Below, in pieces: positions 41,235 to 50,329 of a stretch of 64,000 bases of DNA. The number at the start of each line of letters is the position of its first letter. The stretch's first letter is position 1. Under the pieces are notes generated by a model. The model ran no database searches, was not told the DNA's origin, and saw nothing but the letters and a program-made list of their open reading frames with translations. Source of the DNA: Prolixibacteraceae bacterium (GTDB lineage Bacteria; Bacteroidota; Bacteroidia; Bacteroidales; Prolixibacteraceae); the NCBI GenBank assembly GCA_028683385.1, contig JAQUIJ010000005.1:186001-250000 (forward strand), read 5' to 3'. Both the position numbers and the translations under genes were made by a program.

Positions 41235-43757
41235 TTACATTCTTAGCAAATGATCGGCCGACTGTAAAATCTTCATCTTTAAATCTTCCGGATAATCCGG
41301 GTGATCGGCCAGAAACTGTTTGACGATGCTTGCCGCTTCCTTGCTGTTGTGCCCTTTGAGCAAAGTATCGAGCCACGATTTGGGGAAGAAGATATCGCCC
41401 GTTCGTTTAATCTCCTGCAACTTATCGAGAGCTGGGCGAATGTATTCCAGACTTTCTTTTTCTCGGACTGGATGGTTCAAAAATGCCATCGCCTGATCCA
41501 CCCAAGGTTCATGTTCGCGGTTCTTTTCCTGAAGAAGAGATTCGAAGAAGCGGTCACGTTCGGTTTTCTCCGGATTCAGGCTCTTTCGCACAAACTGAAA
41601 CTGGGCTTTTTTATCCTGATTTGTAATTCGCTTTTCCTGACTATCCAGAATTTCCATGGCTTTTTCGGGCAATTTCAGCGCTAACTGAAATGCAAGGTCG
41701 TTCTGCTGATCGGCGCTCAGTTTGATGTCTGTTTGGAGCGCTTGATTTTTCAGGCAAACTTCAAGCCGGGTCAATGAATTTGCGGTTCGCGATAATCGCA
41801 TGATACTGTTAATTAGTGCAGTTTGTTGATTTTTTCGCGCTGCATATTCTTTCCAAAGGACTGTCTCCATTTCTTCCTGAATCGCTTTTTGTTGCTCAGG
41901 TGTGGCTTGATAGATGAAACATGATTCCAGATCATTCAGCATTCGCTCAAAAATGACTGAATTGGTTTCCAGAGGAAGCTGATGGACTAATAAATTCAGG
42001 AAGTCATTAATATTCAGCTTTCCTTCGTGCAGATTCTCGGTCAGGTCGGTCAGTAGCGATGCCCGCAAAAGATCATCAGTTACGGCTGAAAAATGATTCA
42101 GGAAATATTGCGTTGAAACGGAATCCAGTTCTACAAAACCATAGGTATTGCCTTTCGCGTTGAGGTAAATCCATTCAGGTTTTGCGCTCGCAAATACATC
42201 TTTCAATTCCATTCTGGCTGAATTCATGATCACTTTTTGAGACCTGATGTTGCCATTTTCAGAATACGCTAAATCTAATTTCTGAGGCCAAATGCGGTTC
42301 TTTGCAAACGGATCTATTTGTTCAATGACAAGGTTTTTTCCTTCAACTTTAGCTTTCAAATGTGGTCGTCCCGCTTCATCAACCCAGCCTGCTGACCAAC
42401 GTGGCAACTCATCTGTTTTTGTAGTATTCAGGATGTCAATCAAATCCGTCCATCCGGCATTTCCATAGGCATTCTGCGAAAGGTATTGCTGAAGTCCTTT
42501 TTGAAGCGCCGCTTCTCCCGTTTTCTGTTCCAGCATCCGCATCACGATGGGCGCTTTGTGGTAAATGATCGATCCGTATAAGCTTCCGGCGTCTTTCATG
42601 TTCGCCAGCTTTTGCCCGATGGCGTTGGCTCCCGAAGTGCGATCGACCGAATACGCCACATCGTAATGAGCCAGCAGAAATTGCAGGTCGAAGTTGAATT
42701 CAGGATACATAGGCGAAACCACTTTATCCGCAATGAAATTGGCAAACACTTCTTTCAGCCAAACTTCGTCGAACCACGGCATGGTGACTAAATCGCCAAA
42801 CCACATGTGAGCCGTTTCGTGTGCAATCAGATTAGCCCGCCTCATTAGCTGCTGCTGTGTTGGATTGGCATCCAGGAAAAGGCTTGTTGCACGGTAAAGC
42901 GTAGCTCCCGGATGTTCCATGCCGCCATACTGAAACGACGGAACAGCCACCAAATCGTACTTTTCGAAAGGATAGGAGATGCCTGTGTATCTTTCAACCC
43001 AGTTGATTGAATGGAATAGCAGTGAAAAAATGGAGTCGGTGTTGTTATGCAATTCCTCCAGCTTTTCACGGTGATACATTACAATGGTCTTTCCATTTCG
43101 TGTTCGGCTGATGGTATCGAATTTTCCGGCAGAGAATGCAAACAGGTAAGTTGGAAGTGGTTTGGTCAGTTTGAAATTGATTTTTTTTATCGAATCCGAA
43201 GTCTCTTCTTGTTCAGTTGGTCCATTGGCAACGGCTTTCCATGTTTGCGGAATCCGAAGTTGAAGTTTGAACTGTGCTTTCAGGTCAGGTTGGTCGAAAC
43301 ACGGAAAAGCGGTTGAGGCGCGGTCGGGAACAAACAGCGTGTATAAAAACTCCGGATTCCGGTTGAGCGACCAATCGGGGCAAGTAAAATTGAGCTTTAT
43401 CTCATTCGTTCCTTCTTTCAAATCCGATTTGTTGATGACCAGATGCCCATTCCGGATGACAATTTCTGCAGTCTTTCCATTGCTCGAAACCGAATACTTT
43501 AGGGTTGTGTCGCCCTTAAAATCGAGTTGAAGATCCTGCTCTGTATTTTTTAAGTTAAACCTGATGGTTTCCGTGCCCAATATTTGTCCATCTATCTTGG
43601 TCGGAATATGATAACCTAAATCGTAAGTAATATTTGATATTGTTGATTTGCGATGTTTTGCCAATTCTTGTGAAACTCCTGAATTAACCGGAAGTTGAGG
43701 TTTGGAGCATTCGGTAAAAAATAGGGCAAAGACAAAACTGTAAATTAAGTATTTCAT
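41235..43757 (-). CDS. M1-family aminopeptidase, probable lipoprotein
   Basis: 840 residues. Zinc-binding HETAH at 313-317 with the distal Glu E336 (WLKEVFANFIADK), and the exopeptidase motif read as GGMEH (278-282) instead of GAMEN. It cleaves N-terminal residues from peptides. The leader MKYLIYSFVFALFFTEC offers a Cys at 17, but with Glu at -1 the lipobox is unusual, so it may be lipidated or simply anchored or exported. The C-terminal half is a helical repeat, as in ERAP-type M1 proteins. It starts 21 bp after the HTCS gene on the same strand, so the regulator and peptidase are probably co-transcribed. Confidence 0.9.
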   Translation of the reverse strand: MKYLIYSFVFALFFTECSKPQLPVNSGVSQELAKHRKSTISNITYDLGYHIPTKIDGQILGTETIRFNLKNTEQDLQLDFKGDTTLKYSVSSNGKTAEIVIRNGHLVINKSDLKEGTNEIKLNFTCPDWSLNRNPEFLYTLFVPDRASTAFPCFDQPDLKAQFKLQLRIPQTWKAVANGPTEQEETSDSIKKINFKLTKPLPTYLFAFSAGKFDTISRTRNGKTIVMYHREKLEELHNNTDSIFSLLFHSINWVERYTGISYPFEKYDLVAVPSFQYGGMEHPGATLYRATSLFLDANPTQQQLMRRANLIAHETAHMWFGDLVTMPWFDEVWLKEVFANFIADKVVSPMYPEFNFDLQFLLAHYDVAYSVDRTSGANAIGQKLANMKDAGSLYGSIIYHKAPIVMRMLEQKTGEAALQKGLQQYLSQNAYGNAGWTDLIDILNTTKTDELPRWSAGWVDEAGRPHLKAKVEGKNLVIEQIDPFAKNRIWPQKLDLAYSENGNIRSQKVIMNSARMELKDVFASAKPEWIYLNAKGNTYGFVELDSVSTQYFLNHFSAVTDDLLRASLLTDLTENLHEGKLNINDFLNLLVHQLPLETNSVIFERMLNDLESCFIYQATPEQQKAIQEEMETVLWKEYAARKNQQTALINSIMRLSRTANSLTRLEVCLKNQALQTDIKLSADQQNDLAFQLALKLPEKAMEILDSQEKRITNQDKKAQFQFVRKSLNPEKTERDRFFESLLQEKNREHEPWVDQAMAFLNHPVREKESLEYIRPALDKLQEIKRTGDIFFPKSWLDTLLKGHNSKEAASIVKQFLADHPDYPEDLKMKILQSADHLLRM

Positions 43758-43778
43758 GAAATTTAATGTGAAAAAGAT

Positions 43779-46700
43779 TTACTTCCCCACTTCCGAAGGT
43801 GGTACTCCAAAATACTTCCTGAAACACCGCGAGAAATAGAGCGGATCGTTAAAGCCGACCTGGTAGCTGATTTCGGCAATGGTGTATTGATGCCCATTAT
43901 TCAGGAGCAATTTTTTGGCTTCTTTCAACCTGATATTTCGTACAAATTCGGTAGCCGACTGACCTGTCAGCGATTTCAGTTTCGAATACAATAAGGTTTT
44001 GCTGGTGTTCATCAAGTTGCAGAATTGCGGCACATCAAACTCCGAATTGTCAATGTTTTCGAATACTACACCAATCGCTTTATTCAGAAATTCAAGGTCG
44101 CCCGGATTTTGCGCAAAAGTGTTCACTTCAATTTCTTCCTGATCGGCAAACCGGTCTTTCATGCGGCGCCGGTTTTCAATCAGATTGTAGCTTCTTGCAA
44201 TCAGCTCATTCATTTTGAATGGCTTGGTGATGTAATCATCGGCGCCGGTGCACAATCCTTCAACAATATCTTCTTCCGAGTCGCGGGCAGTGAGCAAAAT
44301 AACAGGCAAATGACTGGTCTTTGGATCAGACTTGAGCCTTTTGCAAAATTCCATACCGGTCATGCCGGGTAACATCACGTCAGACAGAATCAAATCAAAC
44401 ATTTCGGTATTGAGCAATTCGTAAGCTTTTTCAACCGAGCCAACGCCTTTTACCCTGAAATAATTTTTCAGTTCATCAGCAACAAAGCGAAGCATCAGTT
44501 CCTCGTCTTCAATCAGCAACACCGATGCTTTCTCGCTCCAGTTCAGTTTATCGAGATCGATGTCGGCTTTGGTTTTATCGGTTTGTTCGGTTACTTTTTC
44601 GGCTTTAATCAATGGCAAAATCACGTAAAAACTGGTGCCGTGAATTCCATCGCTGATCACTTCAATTGAACCGTGATGGAGGTTAATCAGCTCTTTTACC
44701 AACGATAAGCCAATGCCACTGCCGGGAATGCGGTTGAATTTTTCGCTCCTCAAACGATAAAAACGATCGAAAACATTTTGCTGCATTTCTTTCGGAATAC
44801 CAGGTCCTGAGTCGTTGACCCACAATTGCAACCTTTCGTTTTGCGGATCGATTTTAGCGATTAACTCTACTTTCTCGTTTTCAGGAGTAAACTTGAAGGC
44901 ATTTGACAGCAGGTTGACCACAATTTTTTCGAGTTTGTCGGCATCGTATTTGGCCCAGAATTCCTGAATGTTGCAGGAGAATTCGAACCGAATATTTTTC
45001 TCGTGAGCAAGTGGAGCATAATAACCGGATATATTTCGGAGTTGTAAAATGAGGTCGCCTGGGCTCAATTCCAACTGAATTTTGCCAGCTTCCAGTCTCC
45101 TGAAATCGACCACCTGATTAACCAGATTGTTGAGCCGCTGTACATTCGTATAAATCAGTTCCAGACTATCGATGTTTTCACTCTTCTTTTTGGCCTTGTC
45201 CAATAACTTCTGGAGTGGTAGTGAAATAAGTGTGAGGGGAGTTTTCAGTTCGTGCGAAATGTCGGTAAAAAGTCTGAGTTTTAGCTGATCCAATTCGTGG
45301 ATTTGCTTGTTTCGCGCATACAACCTGATGAGCAGCCAGACTATGATTCCGAGGAATGTCAGAATGGTTAAAATGAACCACGCCCGCATGTAAACAGGTC
45401 GCAGCACGGTGAATGAAATTTGCGCAGGCTTGGGCTCAATATTATTGTCGAGGTCGCGCGAACGAACTTCGAAGGTATAGTTGCCTGCGTTTAAATCCAG
45501 AAAAACACTTGATTTTTTCTCGGAAAATGGCGACCATTCTTCCTCATTTAGCCGGTACGAAAATTGAATTTTTTCCGAAGGTGTTTCATTCCAGTAGTCG
45601 CAGCCATTGTAGGTAATAATCACATTTCCGGAGGAAGAAATTTCATGATCGGAGAATGAAATCGTTGTTTTTGGCGGGTTGTTTTCGCGCCGATAGAAAG
45701 TCGTTTTAAACAGCGCCGGGTTTTCGGCTGTATTCTTGAAATCGTACAAATACCATTCGCGAGTGGCCTGATTGACCCAAAGAGCGCCATCCTCCGATTT
45801 GTTCAGGAAACCGCGTTCCCGTTGAATATTGAGTTCCGGATTTATAATTTGCGGAATAAACTGTTTGCCGTCGAAAAATGAAATGCCCTTATCGGATGCA
45901 ACATATATCGATGTGTCGTTTTCGACAAAAAGATTGGTTACCATGTTGCTAGCCAGACCATTGAGTGTGGTGTATCTAGTCCATTTTTTGCCGTCGTTGT
46001 AAAACAAGCCAGTGCCTCCTTGTGCCACTAAAATATGATCGGAAGGAGTCACTTCAATGTCGTCGGTCCAACTGAGCGATTTTGCCGGAAGTTCAATCAG
46101 ATGGCTTTTCTTGCCATCGAACATGATTGCATCTCCTCCTGAAAACCAGAGATTTCCATTCGAAGTTTGCCCGATGGACGGGATTCGCTGTGGTACTTTG
46201 TCGCTTGAATAGTGTAGCCACACCGAGCGTTTGTAATTGTAAGCAACAAATCCACCTTTAAAATTGGTATTGTCCAATTCGAGAACTCCATTTACCGGAA
46301 ATGCCACGGCCGAATCGCCCAATTCGCAAATTCCGTTGTACGCAATTCCGAGGTAGAGATCAGGAAACGTAGTCATTGTCCAACGTCCGTGTTCAAATCT
46401 GGCAATTGAGGCCTTACCCTGGTTACTTCCGGCTGCCCACAAACCACTTTTGGGCGAGTTATGCAAGCTCATCGTCATCGACATCAAACCATCGGCTACC
46501 GAATATTTCTGAAAATTCTGCATCGATTGATTGCATGAAACAACTTCGCCGGCATTGGTAGTAAACCAATATTTTCCGTCCGGAGTGTTGCAATTGAAAT
46601 TTAATCCCAGGAATGTGCCGAACGATCTGGATGAAAGATCAAGTTTCATGAGGCTTCCGTTGCTACCAAACGCGAAAATATTATCCTGTTTATCACAGTA

Positions 46701-47699
46701 AATTTCAATATACGAAAGTGGAAGTGAAACTTCAGGATACTGGTACACTTTCCACCCAGACTCAGTTAATGAATAAAGTTTGCTGTGTCCCCCGATCCAA
46801 AGATTTCCATCTGAAGTTTCCAGAATTGAAGCTTGAACATTGTCGCCTCCATACACTTTCAGGTCGATGCTTTTCCACTTTTCAACAGGAATTTGATACT
46901 GCAAAAGCATGATGTTGGGATTCGAACTGGTTATCCAAAGCGAATTCTCGTGTTCGCAAAGAGCAGAAACATCACCAACCGACAGATTGGGTGCTTTTAG
47001 ATATTTCCAGTTCAGCGAGTTTTCAGGAAACTTAGAAACATCAATTGATGCTAAATTCTTGTCAGGCAAATCAACCGTCATCCAGATTTTTTGTGCCCGA
47101 TTTATGGTCAGATTATAAACCGGAAATCTGATCTCCTTGATCGAGGCGAGTCGGTAATCATTGGCCTTTTCGTATCTTAACGTGTTCAGAATAGATCCAT
47201 TGGCATCTATTTCAAAATAACCTTCAGGATTGAGGCAGTAGTTGACTTTTGTAGTAATTTTAAGTAAGCCGAATTCGCAACCTATCCAGATGTCGCCATT
47301 TAAGTCGGTGGTGAAATTTCGTTGTGAGTTAAAACTGAAATTTAGTATTTTTCTGAATTCACCTTCTTTATACCTGAAAATTCCGTTCGTAGTTGCAACC
47401 AGCAGATTGTTGTCTTTTTCGAAAGCCAATGAATGGATAGTGGTACTGTCTGGAATAAACTGAACGGTTTTGTAGCCATCGTAGTAAATGGCTTTGTTGC
47501 CAATACCCATCCACATTCCCTTATCGCTTCCTTTTGCTATGCAGGAAATCCGAATGGTGTCATATTCCGGGAATTCGATCCATCGCCAGGGCTCAAGAAC
47601 CGGATTGGCAAGTTGAGGTTTATAGGGTCCGATTGCCTGTATTTGCAAGGACAGTAACGCAATTCCAATGAAGATGATGAGATTCTGGATTTTTATCAC
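43779..47699 (-). CDS. Hybrid two-component system regulator (HTCS)
   Basis: 1306 residues in one chain: a signal peptide (MIKIQNLIIFIGIALLSLQIQAIG), a long periplasmic propeller with Reg_prop-type units (DGNLWIGGHSKLYSL, KGMWMGIGNKAIYYDG), a Y_Y_Y domain (NYTFEVRSRDLDNN), one membrane helix (AWFILTILTFLGIIVWLLIRLY), HisKA with H816 (DISHELKTPLTLI), HATPase_c (NAFKFTPE, GSGIGLSLV), a receiver with D1107 (LILSDVMLPGMTG), and a C-terminal AraC-type DNA-binding domain (IAEISYQVGFNDPLYFSRCFRKYFG). HTCS proteins sense glycan breakdown products and switch on polysaccharide-utilisation genes. Here no SusC/SusD pair is nearby; the first downstream gene is the M1 aminopeptidase, so its target may be peptide-related. 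Confidence 0.93.
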   Translation of the reverse strand: MIKIQNLIIFIGIALLSLQIQAIGPYKPQLANPVLEPWRWIEFPEYDTIRISCIAKGSDKGMWMGIGNKAIYYDGYKTVQFIPDSTTIHSLAFEKDNNLLVATTNGIFRYKEGEFRKILNFSFNSQRNFTTDLNGDIWIGCEFGLLKITTKVNYCLNPEGYFEIDANGSILNTLRYEKANDYRLASIKEIRFPVYNLTINRAQKIWMTVDLPDKNLASIDVSKFPENSLNWKYLKAPNLSVGDVSALCEHENSLWITSSNPNIMLLQYQIPVEKWKSIDLKVYGGDNVQASILETSDGNLWIGGHSKLYSLTESGWKVYQYPEVSLPLSYIEIYCDKQDNIFAFGSNGSLMKLDLSSRSFGTFLGLNFNCNTPDGKYWFTTNAGEVVSCNQSMQNFQKYSVADGLMSMTMSLHNSPKSGLWAAGSNQGKASIARFEHGRWTMTTFPDLYLGIAYNGICELGDSAVAFPVNGVLELDNTNFKGGFVAYNYKRSVWLHYSSDKVPQRIPSIGQTSNGNLWFSGGDAIMFDGKKSHLIELPAKSLSWTDDIEVTPSDHILVAQGGTGLFYNDGKKWTRYTTLNGLASNMVTNLFVENDTSIYVASDKGISFFDGKQFIPQIINPELNIQRERGFLNKSEDGALWVNQATREWYLYDFKNTAENPALFKTTFYRRENNPPKTTISFSDHEISSSGNVIITYNGCDYWNETPSEKIQFSYRLNEEEWSPFSEKKSSVFLDLNAGNYTFEVRSRDLDNNIEPKPAQISFTVLRPVYMRAWFILTILTFLGIIVWLLIRLYARNKQIHELDQLKLRLFTDISHELKTPLTLISLPLQKLLDKAKKKSENIDSLELIYTNVQRLNNLVNQVVDFRRLEAGKIQLELSPGDLILQLRNISGYYAPLAHEKNIRFEFSCNIQEFWAKYDADKLEKIVVNLLSNAFKFTPENEKVELIAKIDPQNERLQLWVNDSGPGIPKEMQQNVFDRFYRLRSEKFNRIPGSGIGLSLVKELINLHHGSIEVISDGIHGTSFYVILPLIKAEKVTEQTDKTKADIDLDKLNWSEKASVLLIEDEELMLRFVADELKNYFRVKGVGSVEKAYELLNTEMFDLILSDVMLPGMTGMEFCKRLKSDPKTSHLPVILLTARDSEEDIVEGLCTGADDYITKPFKMNELIARSYNLIENRRRMKDRFADQEEIEVNTFAQNPGDLEFLNKAIGVVFENIDNSEFDVPQFCNLMNTSKTLLYSKLKSLTGQSATEFVRNIRLKEAKKLLLNNGHQYTIAEISYQVGFNDPLYFSRCFRKYFGVPPSEVGK

Positions 47700-47871
47700 T
47701 TTTTCAGATCTTGCACATTTGTTAATTTTGAGAGGGTTTCAAAATTAGTAAAAAATTGGCGACTGAAGAATGAAAAACTGAAGGATTGTAAAATAGGAAT
47801 TTAGGAGCACAATGATTGTCGTAAAATGTAGATTAAAATCTGACAACTTCGGTTTTACGGCGCTCTGTCAA

Positions 47872-48267
47872 CTATTGATTCATCATCAATTGTCGGGCTT
47901 CCTGCTTTAGAATTTCGGGTAAATGGATGTGTCTGCGTCCAAGGCTGACGATCCATTTGCTTATTTCATTGGTTTTCATGGTGTACAGTACTTCACGCAA
48001 ATCATCAATTTGGCTGGCAGTAAGATCAGCTTCCCGAATGTTTCTCAGTTCATCTAACTCTTCGTCGTTGAAATAGACAATTATTTCTTCGTTAAAAGCG
48101 GATTCGTCAAATTCACAAATTTCATGTGCGCCGCAACAATCAGAGGCAACTTCACGCGGCTCTTCCTGAGTTTCCGGTTCAATTGTATCTTCCGGTTGGG
48201 GCTTCTTTAGTTTTAAAACCGCAAATAATACGATAAGTACGACCAGTGCAATGATTAAATAAAGCAT
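47872..48267 (-). CDS. Small membrane-anchored protein with CCGAHEIC motif, unknown
   Basis: 131 residues. One N-terminal membrane helix (MLYLIIALVVLIVLFAVLKL) is followed by an acidic linker (EDTIEPETQEEPRE), then DCCGAHEICEFDE and an all-helical C-terminus (YFNDEELDELRNIREADLTASQIDDLREVLYTM...WIVSLGRRHIHLPEILKQEARQLM). I recall similar small proteins in many Bacteroidota, some labelled phospholipase without clear basis. The Cys-Cys-x-x-His-x-x-Cys arrangement could bind metal. It is monocistronic with about 170 bp on each side. Confidence 0.75.
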   Translation of the reverse strand: MLYLIIALVVLIVLFAVLKLKKPQPEDTIEPETQEEPREVASDCCGAHEICEFDESAFNEEIIVYFNDEELDELRNIREADLTASQIDDLREVLYTMKTNEISKWIVSLGRRHIHLPEILKQEARQLMMNQ

Positions 48268-48360
48268 ACCCCAAAGTTATAATTTGAATTCAAAAATAGA
48301 CAGAGTAATTCTGTTTTTACAAATATCGAAGTAAAAATAGACAACCATGTCAGCCCTCAT

Positions 48361-48390
48361 TTTGTTGGGAATTTTAATGTGCTATATTTG
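48361..48390 (+). promoter_or_regulatory. Consensus Bacteroidota promoter (TTTG-N18-TATATTTG) for the M64 gene
   Basis: TTTG at 48361-48364 and TATATTTG at 48383-48390 match both elements at near-ideal spacing. Transcription would begin near 48397, leaving a leader of about 70 bases before the Met at 48470. This supports the shorter start. Confidence 0.72.
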
Positions 48391-48469
48391 ATTTTTCGGA
48401 TGAATGGTGTGTTTATCGATTGAACTATTTGATTCCGGATTTAAGTTAAACGTTATAAATTACAGTCTC

Positions 48470-49741
48470 ATGAAGTATTTTTTCTTGCTGATAATTTCAG
48501 TTTTTCTGGTGCAAAAATCGGAAGCTCAATTTAACAAGTATTTTGAGGATAAGTCTTTACGACTCGACTATTATCACTGCGGAAATGCAGAAACCGAAAA
48601 ATATTTCTTTGATGAATTGATTCAGGAGCCTTATTGGGCTGGTTCTGAAACGAACATGATTGACACCAAAGGATACGGAAATCATTTGGTTGAAGTGCGC
48701 ACTATCGATGCCAATGAGCTGGTTTATTCAAGAGGATACTGCACGCTTTTTGACGAATGGCAAACCACGCCTGAAGCTAAAACAACTGATTGTTGTTATC
48801 CTGAATCAGTAATTGTGCCTTTTCCCCGCGAAAAAGTTATGGTTTCGATTTTGAGCCGGAATAAAAAAGGCGAATTCGAAAAAAAGTTTGAATATCAGGT
48901 AGATCCGAAGAGCTATTTCATTAAAAAAGAGCGGGAGAAGCTTCCTGTTTTTGATGTGGTTCATTCGGGCAATTCGAACAAAAAGGTTGATCTGGTTTTG
49001 TTGCCTGAAGGATATTCTGAAAGCCAACGGGAGTTGTTTGAGGCTGATTGTAAGAAGTTTGCCGATGAGTTTTTCTCGTACGCACCATATTCACAGAACA
49101 AAGATAAGTTTAATATTCGGGGAGTTTGGGCGGCTTCGAAGGACGAAGGTCCGGATATTCCGGGACAAAATATCTGGAATAAAACCCGGCTGAATGGTTC
49201 TTATTATACCTTTGACTCTGAACGTTACCTGATGATTAAAGATTTTCAGGGTGTACGCGATGTGGCTGGGAATGCCCCGTACGATTACATTTATATCTTG
49301 GCGAATACCGAAAAGTACGGTGGTGGAGCTGTTTACAACTTCTACGGAATTAGTGCTGCTCATCATGCCGAGGAAGCTGGCAAGATTTACATCCATGAGT
49401 TTGGCCATTTGTTTGCCGGCCTGGGCGATGAATATGTTGGTGGCGTTGAATATTCTGATTTTTACCCGACCAACGTCGAGCCTTGGGAACCTAATCTGAC
49501 CACTTTGGTTGATTTTGATAAGAAATGGAAGAACATGTTGCCTGAAGGAACAGCCATTCCAACCGCTACAAAGTTCGAAAATTCGAAAAAACTGGGAGTT
49601 TATGAAGGTGGTGGCTATGTGAGTAAAGGAGTTTACCGGCCATGGATAAATTGCCTGATGAATAATTTACATACCATCGATGTTTTTTGCCCGGTTTGTA
49701 GCAAGTCCATTCAGGAAATGATCGATTTCAATTGCAAGTAG
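48470..49741 (+). CDS. M64-family (IgA-peptidase-like) metallopeptidase
   Basis: 423 residues from the Met at 48470, which begins a signal peptide (MKYFFLLIISVFLVQKSEA). The frame is open to 48404 but that part is unlikely to be translated. The N-terminal half is a beta-rich M64_N-type domain (LDYYHCGNAETEKYFFDEL, TIDANELVYSRGYCTLFDEWQTT). The protease half starts near VDLVLLPEGYSESQ and has zinc motif HEFGHLFAGLGDEYVGG (HExxHxxxxLxDEY), as in M64 enzymes such as the Clostridium ramosum IgA protease. The substrate is unknown. Four Cys near the C-terminus (NCLMNNLHTIDVFCPVC) probably form disulfides. It is convergent with the SRPBCC gene, 11 bp apart. Confidence 0.9.
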   Translation: MKYFFLLIISVFLVQKSEAQFNKYFEDKSLRLDYYHCGNAETEKYFFDELIQEPYWAGSETNMIDTKGYGNHLVEVRTIDANELVYSRGYCTLFDEWQTTPEAKTTDCCYPESVIVPFPREKVMVSILSRNKKGEFEKKFEYQVDPKSYFIKKEREKLPVFDVVHSGNSNKKVDLVLLPEGYSESQRELFEADCKKFADEFFSYAPYSQNKDKFNIRGVWAASKDEGPDIPGQNIWNKTRLNGSYYTFDSERYLMIKDFQGVRDVAGNAPYDYIYILANTEKYGGGAVYNFYGISAAHHAEEAGKIYIHEFGHLFAGLGDEYVGGVEYSDFYPTNVEPWEPNLTTLVDFDKKWKNMLPEGTAIPTATKFENSKKLGVYEGGGYVSKGVYRPWINCLMNNLHTIDVFCPVCSKSIQEMIDFNCK

Positions 49742-49752
49742 ATTTTGTGTGG

Positions 49753-50178
49753 TTAAATTGTTGATTCCACATATTTCTTAAAGTTATCCAGGATCGATTG
49801 CCATCCGGCTTTTTGCATTTCAATAGGATTTTCATCCTCGGCTTCGAAGCTCTCAACGATTGTCGTAGAATCTTTGCCTGAAGCAAAATAAATATGCACT
49901 TTGCGACCATCGAAAAGGGTGTATTTAATCGTTTCGTGCGGCTTTATTTCGTTGTAGGCGCCGGCAAAGTCGAACCCAAAACTGCCGTCTTTGGCCTCCA
50001 TCCGCGCGAGGAAACTTCCACCAACCCTGAAATCATTTTCTGCGTGTGGGGTGTGCCAGTCGTCAGAAGCATTGTTCCAATGGATGATATGTTCCGGGGA
50101 AGTCCAGCATTTCCAAACGCGATTAACGCCTGCATCAACTGTTGTTTCAATGGTAATGATTGTTTTGCCTGTTCTCAT
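49753..50178 (-). CDS. SRPBCC/AHSA1-family protein
   Basis: 141 residues, a single START-like helix-grip fold. Typical segments: ITIETTVDAGVNRVWKCWTSPEHIIHWN at the start, DFRVGGSFLARMEAKDGS in the strand region, and the closing helix QKAGWQSILDNFKKYVE. AHSA1-like proteins bind hydrophobic ligands or client proteins, and many are of unknown role. It is cytosolic with no leader, and monocistronic. It is divergent from the aldo/keto reductase gene with 151 bp between their starts, which could hold shared regulation, but no operator is obvious. Confidence 0.88.
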   Translation of the reverse strand: MRTGKTIITIETTVDAGVNRVWKCWTSPEHIIHWNNASDDWHTPHAENDFRVGGSFLARMEAKDGSFGFDFAGAYNEIKPHETIKYTLFDGRKVHIYFASGKDSTTIVESFEAEDENPIEMQKAGWQSILDNFKKYVESTI

Positions 50179-50329
50179 AGTTTCGAATATTTAGTTTCGA
50201 TATAAAAGCAACAACTGGGCAATTTGTTCATAATGAGTGTTAATATCCCGAAAATAGATGAACTGTATTGGTTTTAATTGTCTTCTTTGTTGATATTTCT
50301 TAATTTTAAGCAACTTAAAACCTGATATC

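Noticed and set aside
43779-47699. Polysaccharide-utilisation locus
   Set aside because: An HTCS is present but no SusC, SusD or classical glycoside hydrolase cluster is nearby.
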